64,000 nt of DNA, taken from Plenodomus lindquistii (taxonomy: Eukaryota; Ascomycota; Dothideomycetes; Pleosporales; Leptosphaeriaceae). The DNA lies in contig JANUWI010000002.1 of the NCBI GenBank assembly GCA_025504975.1, positions 2,232,001 through 2,296,000 on the forward strand, read 5' to 3'. Below are positions 20,440-31,993 of this stretch, in pieces. Each line of letters opens with the position of its first letter. The first letter of the stretch is position 1. The notes below the pieces were generated by a model. That model was not told where the DNA came from. It saw only the letters and a list, made by a program, of their open reading frames with translations, and searched no databases. The translations under genes were made by a program, and so were the position numbers.

Positions 20440-23203
20440 GTTGCAGGATACTAAGAAGAAAGAGCAGGTGGTCAGAACAAGTGAGTACAATGAAGCGCAT
20501 CGCAAGAGGGGCAGTGGTGTGTCGAAAGCAATCTGGGGGGTACAGCCACCAAGCTTCGCATGCCAGATTTCAATAGAAGTAAGCCCAAGGGGACAACTCA
20601 CTGCGCGCTAGGTGCGCTTTCACTCCTCTGCAGTGATCCGAGATGCTGCGCCCCCGCACGCAAGGATAAAAGTTGAGGCGACGATGCGATTGATCACAAG
20701 CTGTCTACACTCGGAGAGAGGCTTGTGCAATAAAGTTACGTGTAATTCAAAAGACAGACAGCAATGCGAAACAGCAAAAAGGAGGGAGGAGCAAGCAGTC
20801 GATGCAAAGACACGGCCTATCAATCTGGCGCTTAGGTTCTTGCGCCTGCCCAGGTGCTGAGAATAGGCCAGCCGGCATCTTTAGTGCGTGATCAAATGAG
20901 GCGTATGTACGGGCTCTCCATTTGCTGTGGACGAAAGTCGCTATTCGGCAAAGGCACATAATCCACAACGCTATGTCGAAGGCTGGACCTGTGAGAGCAT
21001 CAGAGGGCCTCTGTAATGGCCTCCTTAGCCGCCGAACATGCACCCCAATCACGCTTGTCACAATCGTGCCGCACCAGAAACTTGCTCGGGCCGACCGCGT
21101 ATCCTGGTCTTTAAAGCCCAAAGGCAGTAGTATTGCATAGCACCTATACGACCGGCTCCCGTTGTTGTCGAGCGCTGCAACGACTCTTTTAACAATGTCG
21201 GCTGACAGTCATGCGAAGCTGTTTCTTGAGAGCACCTTGGACTGCGTGTGTTGCATCAGCTGTCGTATGGGAACATACCATACCTACCTAAGCTACCCCA
21301 GCACCAGCATGGCCCAAGCTTCCCGAGATCACCAACGCTCCCCCGCGGTGAGTACTCGTTCGACGCGCATCCAAGGCAGGCTTCAATGCGTCACAACTTT
21401 CTCCATGTCCAGTGTGGACATGTGACGTGACGGTCCCCATGGTGTGGTCGCTCCGACCTTTACTCGACACAATTCCCTCCGATTAACAAGTCCCGCGACG
21501 TGTTGCTTCTTTACTACCTACTTGATCGATTCGCCCATCTACGGCTGAGAAATGGTAGCTCACATATGGACAACACCCGTGGTAATACCTGAGCATGGTG
21601 CTGGTCCTGCAAAGGTTTTAGGCACTGCTACTCTCGACGCGCCTGCGTTCCGTCCCGTTCAAACTAAATTAGTCCTTTTGGTCTTTTGTCGATCTGCACT
21701 GAAAAACGGTGTCGTGTGGATGATGTACTTTTCGCGCTCGGCTGGCGCTGTCCGTCAATTGGCTTCTCACCACCATGGGCAGTCACGCCCTTCCCTGTGC
21801 AACCATCGGTAGTCCCAGAATTGCTGCGAAGGTCCTGTCCTGTGAAGAGCCCAGGCCCCTGGGGACAAACGTGGTGAATCGCCACTTGGTTCTAGTAACC
21901 GTCGGCGCTCGTAGAGACGCGAGGGGTAAACATGGATTGCTCATCGTTTGGAATACCGTTCTTCTCAAGATGAAACGGAACCTGGCAGTGTGGCTGCAGA
22001 TCCGACCAACAGTCGCACAGTACCTGCACCAGTGTCCACACGCGTGCTGCGGCGTGCACATGAGCTCGAGGATGCCCTGTCCGTCAGCGGATGGAAGAAT
22101 GCCGCTTCCGCTGCCGCGAAACTCGCTTGCCATGAAGACTGCGCTCAACTGCGAAGGCTTATTTCTGGCTGTGCCACTAACCTAAGGATTACTCTATTCG
22201 CGTAGTATGATGCGATGACTCAACAGTTTTCCGTTCTCGCGATCCTGTCTAGAGTGTTCCCAAATTTTGTGTTGCATGGTCATGGCGCAGCACCAACGTC
22301 ACAAATGAACTGTGAGTTTTTGCTTTTGATGGTGGACGAATTAGACTCCATCTCATGTCCTGTGGCTGGAAACAATAAAGGCGTCAGTTAGAGCCTCCAA
22401 GGTCAACGCTTCGCAACCCAGCAATCACACAAGTGATGTGATGTGCTGAAGTGACGAATAACTCAGCCTACCTATAGTACTGTCGGTCACGGCAAAGGGC
22501 GCGGAAGCACAGATGACAAGCAGCTAAGTCGACAAGCAGCTAAGTCATATTTGCTAAGTATTCAACGGACTGGGGTATCATAGAAAGAAAGGCAAGATAA
22601 GCCTTGTAAGCCAGCAGAGTCATGCAAGAACCGTCCCGTTCCAAGGCATGCTCTCCAAGTACGGAGCAGGGGTATCAATGATGGGAACGAAAACCAAAAC
22701 GCCAAAATCAATCACAAAGCTTCCTCCAATCCTGCTGATCCAGGCGGTAACCCTAAATGTCCTCACACAGTGGAAATGCGCGCCCAGCCCCCGGGGATTG
22801 TCGGGTCGGGACGTAAGTTGCTGTCGCGCCCAAGGACCTGGCCCGGAGGTACAACCTCGAGCCAACTCGCAGGGCACGTCGCGTGGTTGTGGAAGCAACC
22901 TCGACTCGGATTGAATGTGGGAGCCGTTGCGAATATATACTGGCAACATCTGACGTAGACAAGATCCTTGACAGGTCAAGGGCCACGTTCAAATTCGTGG
23001 CTCATAATGTGATGCCTGTGGTTTGAAGATCATGTGACCTGCCACAGGCATGTCAACTACGCAGGATGGATGCGCGCAGTTGGAGGATGATGTGGAAGTC
23101 ATAGGTTGCTATATATAAGTTAGTACTACTTCACTTGACTGCTCATGTTGGTTAGCACTTACAGTGTGATAAGGTAAGTCATCAAGTCGGTGCAGACTCC
23201 AGT
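20440..23203. other. Intergenic, upstream of the WD40 gene
   Basis: About 2.8 kb, holding the WD40-gene promoter on the left and the 3' flank of the small disordered protein on the right. The 136-codon plus-strand frame at 21775-22185 is open on the opposite strand as well and has no domain, so I do not call it. A 16-bp exact tandem duplication lies at 22515-22546. Confidence 0.5.
22515..22546. repeat. Tandem duplication of a 16-bp unit
   Basis: GACAAGCAGCTAAGTC occurs twice head-to-tail (22515-22530 and 22531-22546), with a partial GCTAAGT a few bases further on. It sits in intergenic sequence. Confidence 0.9.
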
Positions 23204-23644
23204 TCACTCGACTTGCTCAGGTGACTCGGAAATGGGAGTCATGGGCTTGGAGGTACGACGCTGCTTGCGGCCACTGCTGCGGCGACGTTCACTCTTTGCC
23301 TTCTTGGGTGCGTACAGAGGTGGCAAGACGGGAAATGCTTGAGCCATGGGCGGCACTCTTGGTGGCGCGGGTGCCTCGTGGAGAAAGCGACATCCAAAGT
23401 CGTCGTCGAAATCCTCGCCAAAGAGATCTTCATCGCTAATGTACGATGACGGGGTGCTGCGATACCCGAGCGATGGACCGGTTGGCCATGATGGGTAGGC
23501 GCATGATGAGCCACGCGATGAGTTTGAGTCGACGGAGGAGTTGCTGTAGAGGGAGCTCGTTGGTGACGCCATGTTTCTTGGTGAGATGGCAATGGGTATG
23601 GATGCAGAGGGCGAGGTGCTGGGTGAGGCTTCGAAGTGCATCAT
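23204..23644 (-). CDS. Small Ser/Pro-rich protein of unknown function
   Basis: Single exon, 146 residues, starting MMHFEASP. It is Ser-rich and disordered at the N-terminus. An acidic motif follows at residues about 69-84 (SYISDEDLFGEDFDDDFG), then a Pro-rich PPRVPPMAQAFPVLPPLY segment, a basic KKAKSERRRSSGRKQRR cluster that could be a nuclear localisation signal, and a C-terminal MTPISESPE motif. The ordered alternation of acidic, Pro-rich and basic blocks is what I recall from small conserved proteins of filamentous ascomycetes, and it is not expected by chance. No function is known to me. A 5' exon further upstream cannot be excluded. Confidence 0.68.
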   Translation of the reverse strand: MMHFEASPSTSPSASIPIAISPRNMASPTSSLYSNSSVDSNSSRGSSCAYPSWPTGPSLGYRSTPSSYISDEDLFGEDFDDDFGCRFLHEAPAPPRVPPMAQAFPVLPPLYAPKKAKSERRRSSGRKQRRTSKPMTPISESPEQVE

Positions 23645-26600
23645 GTGTATAGTCTGGCGTATGGGGCAGAGCCGAGTATGAGTAGCTATTGTACTCTATA
23701 TTCTCGGTAGCGCAGGCTGGCAACGGGCTAATCCGGCAACACGTCGGTTTTGACGATGCTAGCGGCGCGGGTAGGTGAACCGAGGCGATGATGCTATGAC
23801 GCTGCCTGCAGGGTTGCGGCAACTACCACCGTCGTCTCGAGATGGATGGGTCGCGAGGTGAAAATTGCTGGATGCGAAAAGTCTGTGCCTTGGAGTTGGG
23901 TCCAGCGGCGAAGGGTCGGGCTGTGTGTGTTAAGTATGAAGCGACAGCCAAGAGCCTGACTGGTCAGAAGACGGGGAGTCAGAGGCAACGTGTGTGGAAC
24001 AACAGATCAGACGGCTCAAACGTGGGATGGTTGCGCTCCATATATCCTTTGGTGTCAGGTTGTAAACACCTTCCAAGTTCCTCCACGTCGTCGCGCCCCG
24101 TTTGGCACGGCGGTGTGCGAGCGTCTGACCGCCCCTCCTCCCGTCCCGCTTCCACTGAGCCTGGAGCGGTGTAGCTGCAGCCCTCTCCGCCGGCCCCATA
24201 CGCCCCTACCTATCGTACTCCTGATCTCACTCCTCCTGCCCTGTCGTCCTGTTACCTCGCTCACATGCAAAAGCTGCCGATGACTTGTCCATCCAGTCAG
24301 TCTTTGCCCGTCTGCCCTGGCCTATTGCAGAGTGCGAAGATACTGCCGCCAGCGAACCCAAACCTGAAAAAGCACTCGGAACACTAAACACATCACAGCG
24401 CCAATTTTGACGCCCCCCACGATCCAACCCGGATATGTTCTCGCGTTACCCCATGCAATAAGCTTAGTTGGGCATGATCAACTAAGCAGCTGGCAGGCAG
24501 GGCCACGTTGAGCCGCCACCCCCGTGGCTAATCAGCCAGCACGTCTGCTCCTCTGAAAGCTGCGTGGTGCGCGTCATCATTATGTGGACGGCTGCTACTC
24601 TTGATCATCTGTACTCTAGGTGTAGGCTGCACAGTTGCCACACGCAAGTGTTTGAAACAAACTCCAAAGCTCGGAACGCACCGCCGTCTGGAAAATTGTA
24701 CCTCGGAAACTCTTCCGTCCCTCCGACTGTCTCGTCAATGTACGGCTGAGGTTTAGAGTATTAACCGACATCTGGAGACCCCAGTCATCTGCAGCGAGTC
24801 GATCTCAGGGTCCTTTAGTGCCACCAACTTGACAGAGCCGTCGGCGTAATGTAGACCGTAATCTCAAGTAGACTTGCTACCTTGCGGTCTGGGTCGTCCC
24901 CGGAGTATCTTTTTCTCTCCCCGTAACTTGAGATACTTGCTCTAACGCAAGTGAGTACTCCTTCCGTGTCTGCGGACCCAGACACTCTATCAAATACCCC
25001 CATTTATCGAATACACCATCTTCATGTCATGCATCTAACCGCAGCTTATCCGAGCTCACGCAAGGCTGACTTTCCGGAAGCTGTGCAGTCAGCACACCAT
25101 CTTCTTTGCGTCGTAAGCCCACTCTACTCCACAGAATCCTTGTTGCGACAATGTTCATATGTCGATGTGCACGTCCATCCGATACCCCATGCATGCACGG
25201 GACAACATCAAACCTGGGGTACAAGAACTCCAGCACTGTTCAACAAAGGGCGTCCACCTCAAAGACTATGGCATTGTCGACCGATTGGACTGTCGACATC
25301 CCCGGAGGTCTGAGGGCCTTTGCATGGACCTTGTTGCGGTTGAGTTTCACCTGACCGACCTCAAGCGCTGCACAAAAGGAAACAGAGAAGGTTTTCCCGC
25401 AAGCATAGACACGGCCCATCAACGTGCTCCATTCTCTCCGCCCAGTCTAGGCAAGCTTTCAACATCAACGCTCCTTGTCAAGACGCAGGAATGAACTTCC
25501 GGCACCTATCTCATGCTTCGACGAGACGTCATCAGCGTTCTCTGTACGTGTGCGAGTTGCGGTATCCACATATGGATCATCTCTACCATCACGTTTGGTC
25601 AAAGCGTTCGGTCGACTTGCGCATGTGAGTGGAGTCGGCAACTGCTTGCGCTAAAGGGCCTTCTATGCAGAATTTCGAACACAGTGGATCGGCGAACTGC
25701 AGCGGGCCCGCTCTACAGATGGTTTGGCACTGTGATGTGAGGAAACCCAGGGAGCGGTTCCGAAATTTTCTCGTCTCAGATTTTAAAGAGTTGCTCTACT
25801 TTCATGCAACGGTAAAATGTCGGCCAGGTGCACGATAAGACCTCTGAAAATTCGTTAGTGTGCATGGGTACCAGAAGTCGGTAAGCTGTGAAAATCATGG
25901 TGAATCTTAGTCAGGTGGGTGTAAATCTATCGAGGAAGGATACACAGTAGAGAGGAAGATTTGCAGCTGCTGCGCAATGAAGCGATGCAGCCGCTGGGCG
26001 GGGAAGCGCCGAGACTGGTGGGCGGCCTCGCAGCTCTACACAGTGTACTAGTTATCCTCGGAAAATGGCCGACTGACCCTGAAAATGCTCGCTACGTATT
26101 TCTCCGGCTCGGACGCTACAGGTAACTCTTTGCGTGCGTCCAGGTGTGATCGACGAGTGTAGGAAGACATGTCTACTTGTGCGCGCTACTACTCTAAAGA
26201 GCGGGCTCAAGAGCGTGGGGACAAGAGGAGGGCCTTGCGGTGTGGGGTTCATTGCGACATCTTCTTCGCACCCTTCTCGTCCACAGCAGATCACGGCTTT
26301 ATTCAGCATATATACTGTACATAGTACGCAGTTCGCTTTGGATCACTCGGTAAGGGCACGTGTGGATGCATATGACAGGTGTCACCTCCAGCGCGACCAT
26401 GTGGTCCCGTCAATTATCTTCCCACAACTTCATACTAACCTTACACACGTTTGTCCGACAGGTCTTGAGATGCACGACATAGCGATTGGTTTCCATGTTG
26501 CCAGACTCTACCTAGGGACGGGAGACCCGCCGGACCGAGTGCAGGCCATTCACACACGATCGACTTAGCGGTGAAGTAACCTGCAAGCGATCTCCTCTTC

Positions 26601-28492
26601 ATCGTAGCGGCAACGGGAGACATTCCACTGTCGTGCGACGCCATGCCACATGCACTGTCGATCTACTCGGGAGCCTGCAGTACTCAATCAAGACTCGGTG
26701 TGAGCTGTCATCTGCAACGATAACGCGATACGAACTCGACGGCATTGCCAATCTCCAGAGCTATCAGTATATCTGGCCAAGCCGTCGTGGGACAGAACTC
26801 CAACAGTCGCAGTTGCGATGTCGCATAGTGTTCATGATTGGAGCGGGAAAGGGCGCTTACGGCAAATCGAATGGTGGGGGTTCTGCTCATAGTGATAGGC
26901 TACCTCTGACGTTAGACTACCTGCTCTATTGGTGCTATCATGCCCTTCAAGATCAGATGCCCACACGGGGTCAAGTGGGAAGAGTCACACTTTACAGCGC
27001 TACGCCTTCCACTCACATCACCCTCTCAAGAATTGTGCATGCTTCTTGTCCTAATAGGCTGCCTCATCCGTGTAATGTTATCGGCCCTGATGATCAACGT
27101 CACTGCAGCCTTACGCTTCCCTATTGGGCATGCCGAAGTGATCATCTCAGCCACAGTAGAGACCGACGTGAGGTAAAGTACATGGTGAAGGATGCACATG
27201 GGAGTCCTCAGCTGGCGTGACGGTGGCAGGCAATACCCTGCGTTCTACATTCAGAATGAGACCACTGCAATATTGAGTCTTTGGTCTGAGCTAGCAAACG
27301 ATGGATTTCCTGTACATCATGCGACCGTAATTAAGATATTATAGTCTTTCCAGGGCTCTGTGGCGCCCCTAAGTAGTACGATGATCGAGTGGTATACTTC
27401 ATAGTGCTTCAAGAAGGCAGCAACAAAGCCGGTTACAGTACTGTCGGCCTCTAGCTCTGTTGTATGTATTTTATTCAGGACTCTTTCGTACATGTGAGTC
27501 ACTGGAGGCTTCGATCATGGCAACGGGATGACACTTAAGCAATCATCACTAGGTGATTTAGCATATACTATAGCTACATGAGAGAGACTCATCGACAATT
27601 ATTAGAGTAAAGTCTCCAAGAATCCCTCGCGCAAAGGAAAATGATATCGATCGACTTATGCCTGGCCAATTTGAGTTTAAATCAACACCGACCGGCTTGG
27701 TAATTGAGGCGTTTGAAGATCCGTAGACGTGTTCTTTGCCTTAGAGCCTATACATGAGATGAAAACAGGTCGCATAGTGTACCTTCTGGACAATATGCCG
27801 TGTAAAATTGTTTACCTCGCACTCCACACCGGGATGCAAGATCATAAGATTAAGCGGAACCACTCTCACTGCTCATGAGACGTCATGCCGGTATCAGCCC
27901 CATTATCATACCAAAACATTATTGTAATTTGGTTCCACCCAACAAAATATCTATAAATCTAAGTTGATCACCTACAGCGCTATAGACCATTTGGGATCTT
28001 CAAGAAGGGCTCCATGTATGCAATTCCAAACCTGGTGACTTTGCACAAATTTCACAACACTAAGTGTGAGAGGTTCTTTTTGTGTACGAACGATCGTAAA
28101 GCATACTTTGACTCTCAGGAGCTACTCGTGCTAGCATCATTACTTACTCACCAAATTGTATAGCGTCCCCCAAATCCAGTAATTTCCCGCATCTCAAGCA
28201 ATGTACAGAGCAGTGCAGAGAGCAGATACGCCGCTTTTGTGTGCCAAATCCGTGAGAATGTGATAGGATTGGTTGTTCGATTTAGAGGTATGAGATCTGA
28301 CCGGCTCATTCACGGCATTTCTCTCGAAGCGCAGGGTTGCATTATCGTCAGCTTGTGGCACTGTTAGAGTTGCTTGTTTGCCTGAGCTAAGGTTAGGGTA
28401 GCCTAGCATTTAGCGTAACGACGTCCATTTCGATGCGTATATGATTCACATCCTCACATCCGCCTCTAAGCACATGCTGGCACAGCTCCTAT
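23645..28492. other. Long gene-free interval
   Basis: About 4.85 kb with no supported gene. GC is near 50% up to about 27.2 kb and visibly lower from 27.2 to 28.2 kb. Open frames of up to 195 codons (26633-27220, beginning at GTG) occur, but none shows a domain, biased codon use or plausible exon partners. I see no terminal inverted repeats, transposase or reverse-transcriptase motif. It could carry noncoding RNA or an unrecognisable decayed insertion. Confidence 0.5.
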
Positions 28493-29902
28493 CTAACTAG
28501 TAGTCCAATAGTGCTCCCAATTGAATTTGATCACCTCATTGCCCCACGCCGTCCACCCCTTCACCAAATATCTCGAAAACACCTCCAACGCACTGTACTC
28601 TCTGGGCACTAGCCCAAGGCTCTCGAACAATCCTTTCAAGCACGGCTTTCTAGAGTGTATGTCTGGCACCGCAGCTATGACCCTCCTCCTCACCGCATCT
28701 TTATGCTTCATCTTGGTCCAGGAATTCGGCGCCGCCCTCCCCAACAATAGAACCTCGTATGGCTTCCTCATCTCACCGTCAATATCAAACATGGGCTCAC
28801 CTTGCGTGGTTGTTTTTATCCAAAGCCACTCCTCCACCAGCCCAACATTCCACGTCTCGAATAGTCCTCCTGGGCCAAGGACGTGTTTTCTCAACGACTC
28901 TTTGTTCGTGATCCATATGCCCACCAGCGCATTATGCTCGAGATATGTGTCTACGTCCATCTTCAGTAGCATCCTCTTGAGGAACGGCATACCACCGACT
29001 TGCTCGTAAGCGCCTTTCCGCTTTGCAGAGCGATTAGGCCATGGTGGGTCGAGGAGTACGAGGTCAAAGTGGCGAGGCAGATTGTACTCGTCTGTGAGTT
29101 GTCGGAAGGATGTGCGGAAGGTATCCGAGTGGGTGGAGTCGCTGACAAAGAAGGTGGAGCGGGGTGGGATTGTGAAACGATACGCTTTGGTCTCGTGAGG
29201 AGAATTACTACCATGGTAGGCGTGGTTATTGAATACACTTAGCTCCAGGGGCTGGTTCCCTGGGTTGTGAAAGGTAGGTGCCCATGGCTCTGTTACCTCT
29301 TCCACTACACTGGATGCGGTGGAGAGTGCGCCGTTTGGGGTCTCACGTGCAGGCTGGTACGACAGTTGCCACTCTGGCTGTGGGACGGAGTGCGTGGCCG
29401 TTGTATCGGGCTCGGACGTCGCACCAAGAGACGCCATCATTTGCTGCAGGTCAAAGGCAATGGCCCCGCCCTTGCTGTCATCCCATGTTGCCCAATCTCG
29501 CAATCGGGACTCTAATTCCTTTTCGGGGTCCTCTGTGTCCGAACGATCTGTCCCACATGACGGTACATGGATTAGAAGTTTGCGTGGCGCACACCATGGG
29601 CCTGAGAAACAAGTGTGGATGTGGGCTAACGCATGTCCGATTACGGCCTTGTATTCGGCGTGGAGTGCGTTGATAGCGTCTTGGTTGGCATTTGCTTTGA
29701 TCTTTTGATTCTTGGGACGATACTCCTCCTTCGGTTGTATTGGTACTTGTAGTGGCGCAGTAGAGAGCAAAGTGTCAGTGCGACCTTGAGCGGCTGCAAT
29801 GGACCGTGGTATGTCTAGCAGAATGATGTCGCATTCTGCATTTTGATAGATGACGGGTGATGCTGAAGCAGACTGACGAGGCCTATGACTTAGAGAAGTC
29901 AT
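28493..29902 (-). CDS. METTL4-type MT-A70 adenine N6-methyltransferase
   Basis: Single exon, 469 residues. The C-terminal half (about 240-469) is an MT-A70 domain. The catalytic DPPW motif is at residues 285-288 (FDLVLLDPPWPNRS). It is followed by MLLKMDVDTYLEHNALVGIWITNK, LVEEWLWIKTTTQGEPMFD and RKPYEVLLLGR, the block order of the METTL4 branch and not of METTL3 (IME4) or METTL14. METTL4 proteins use S-adenosylmethionine to methylate adenine N6 in U2 snRNA or, by some reports, in DNA. The N-terminal half is less conserved and contains HIHTCFSGPWCAPRKLLIH, with Cys and His residues. It diverges from the carrier gene at 30455. The family call is firm; the substrate is unknown here. Confidence 0.93.
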   Translation of the reverse strand: MTSLSHRPRQSASASPVIYQNAECDIILLDIPRSIAAAQGRTDTLLSTAPLQVPIQPKEEYRPKNQKIKANANQDAINALHAEYKAVIGHALAHIHTCFSGPWCAPRKLLIHVPSCGTDRSDTEDPEKELESRLRDWATWDDSKGGAIAFDLQQMMASLGATSEPDTTATHSVPQPEWQLSYQPARETPNGALSTASSVVEEVTEPWAPTFHNPGNQPLELSVFNNHAYHGSNSPHETKAYRFTIPPRSTFFVSDSTHSDTFRTSFRQLTDEYNLPRHFDLVLLDPPWPNRSAKRKGAYEQVGGMPFLKRMLLKMDVDTYLEHNALVGIWITNKESLRKHVLGPGGLFETWNVGLVEEWLWIKTTTQGEPMFDIDGEMRKPYEVLLLGRAAPNSWTKMKHKDAVRRRVIAAVPDIHSRKPCLKGLFESLGLVPREYSALEVFSRYLVKGWTAWGNEVIKFNWEHYWTTS

Positions 29903-30454
29903 AGTTGGAGAGAAAGCGGAAGCAGGAGAGGGCGAAGGAAAGTCAAGGTAATTCTTGGGGTGAGTGAGAAAAGGAGCTGCCTACCCCGGGTTCGCGCCTT
30001 CCAACAACGTTATGGGGCGTCTGCTTCACGAGCGGATAGTGTTGCTATAACGAGCCACAGACTGCACCGCTGAGGGCACGATACTGTGCTGCGACTGCTG
30101 TGCTGATGCTGATGCTGAGTGACAATCAATATATGGTTGGGTTGTATGTATGGCAGTATGGTTGGTGGTTCTCGGCCGGCGCGGTGGAAAATGTTTCCGC
30201 TTACCATCGGACTGGCGGGCGGGATCCGTGCCACTGTGGGCAGCCTCGGCCCATGACGTTGCCGGCATTGCTGAATCTGGGCCACCCACAGCCGCCGCCT
30301 TTCTCAGCACCACGCCAGACAGGCACACGACACACGACACACGACACTGACACCTTTGCTTACCTCACCCCCTAAGGCCCCCCCCGACATAGACGCCAGC
30401 CTCATGTCGCGGTAGACGGGTCGCAGTCCGAGTAGACTCGACGCACCACGGGAC
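29903..30454. promoter_or_regulatory. Divergent promoter, METTL4-like / CoA carrier
   Basis: A 552-bp spacer between outward-facing genes. It contains a CACACGA 7-mer x3 at 30324-30344 and a short GCTGAT run near 30101-30117. No TATA box is evident. Confidence 0.55.
30324..30344. repeat. 7-mer repeat, unit CACACGA x3
   Basis: Three exact CACACGA units followed by a partial CAC, about 110 bp upstream of the carrier start codon. Confidence 0.85.
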
Positions 30455-31759
30455 ATGTCCCCGGCTCTCCGCCATGACGACGGCTTTGGCACAACCAATC
30501 TCAATAATATCATGACCACGACTGCCGCACACACCCCACGCGCACACGCCCTCGCAGAACCCCACGCGCCCTCGCCGTCGGTAGACCATGACGCCCCCGT
30601 GCCGGCCATGGAGAAGAAGGAGCGACTCGACAGGGCGGACAAGAAGAGCACGGAATATCTCATCAAGAGTGGATTGGCAGGAGGCTTCGCGGGCTGCGCT
30701 GTATGTCCAAACACACGCCCCTGCCCCCTCCCCCCCACACAGTCACGTGCAGACAGACTGCAGCACCACCTGTGAACCGCCTGCTAACCTTTCCTGTTCC
30801 AGGCCAAGACAGTCGTCGGCCCCCTCGACCGCGTCAAGATCCTCTTCCAGACCCGCAATCCCCAATTCGCAAAGTACGCCGGCTCGTGGTCGGGCTTCCC
30901 TACCGCAATACGCGACATCTACCTCTCTGCCGGCTTTGCAGGCCTCTTCAAAGGCCACTCTGCCACCCTCCTGCGCATCTTCCCCTACGCCGGCATCAAG
31001 TTCCTCGCCTACGAGCAGATTCGCGCGCGTGTCATAAAAAATAAAGCCCAAGAAACACCTGGTCGGCGCTTCATTAGCGGCAGCATGGCCGGCATGATGT
31101 CCGTCTTCCTCACCTATCCCCTCGAGGTGATTCGCGTGCGCCTTGCCTTTGAAACCCAAGCAGACCAACGCAGCGGCCTCGGCACCATTATCCGTAAAAT
31201 CTACTCGGAGCGGCCACCTCCCGTCTCACACGCGCCTTCCAACCCAGTAGCAGCAACAGCAGTCCACGTAGTGGACAAAGTCACACCCCGCAGCGGACTC
31301 TCCAACTTTTTTCGCGGCTTCACGCCCACTTTATTAGGAATGATCCCCTATGCCGGCGCCTCCTTTCTCGCCCACGACAGCATTAGCGATGTTCTGCGCC
31401 GGCCTTTGCTGGCACCCTACACCACGCTCCCCAACACCTCGCGCGAGGAATCCGTCACCACATCCCACAAGCCCGCACAATTGCGTTACTGGGCCGAGCT
31501 CACAGCTGGTGGTATCGCAGGCTTCGTTTCACAAACCGTGTCCTATCCCTTGGAAGTCATAAGACGGCGGATGCAAGTCGGCGGTGTGGTGGGCGATGGA
31601 CATCGTCTGGGCATGGGTGAGGTGGTCAAGAGAATATATTTGGAACGTGGGTACAAGGGCTTCTTTGTGGGATTGTCCATTGGCTACGTCAAGGTTGTGC
31701 CCATGGCTGCAGTGAGCTTTTATGCGTATGAGAGGGGCAAATATTACCTCGGTATCTGA
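30455..31759 (+). CDS. Mitochondrial CoA carrier, LEU5/SLC25A42 type
   Basis: Two exons, 30455-30700 and 30803-31759, separated by a 102-bp intron (GTATGT...TTCCAG), giving 400 residues. It is a mitochondrial carrier with three repeats. The signature PX[DE]XX[RK] occurs as GPLDRVK, YPLEVIRVR and YPLEVIRRR, each followed by transmembrane helices of the six-helix fold. The pattern AKTVVGPLDRVKILFQ, GLFKGHSATLLRIFPYAGIKFLAYEQ and GFFVGLSIGYVKVVPMAAVSF resembles the LEU5/Graves-type subfamily, which brings coenzyme A into the mitochondrial matrix. The N-terminal ~55 residues are an unstructured extension; translation could also begin at Met20 or Met52. The intron falls inside the first helix, after GLAGGFAGCA. 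Confidence 0.92.
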
Positions 31760-31993
31760 GGCAATGGTTCATGCACGAATGGCGTTCTGGAGTTACACAT
31801 CAAAGCGAGACATTGGCCGAGTGTCTGGCTACTTTCATGGCGGAGCAAGTTTCTTCAGTAGGTAGAGCGCATTGACTAGTCCTATATATATCCATACGTG
31901 CAGTGCAATATCACAATGTTTCTAGTATGCATGTCACTATTAGTCATGCTATTCTTGCGACCATGCCATCAGCTACCAGAGAGAAAAGTACAA

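Noticed and set aside
21309..21425. Small splice-like unit: ATGGCCCAAGC, GTGAGT donor and a CCAG acceptor
   Set aside because: The joined frame ends after about 18 codons, so it is not a supportable gene.
21775..22185. 136-codon plus-strand frame upstream of the WD40 gene
   Set aside because: The opposite strand is open over the same stretch and neither translation resembles a known protein; kept as intergenic.
26633..27220. 195-codon plus-strand frame in the large gap
   Set aside because: It begins at GTG, shows no domain, signal peptide or compositional bias, and has no splice partners.
28521..29009. 162-codon plus-strand frame antisense to the METTL4-like gene
   Set aside because: It overlaps the conserved MT-A70 domain and has no independent features.
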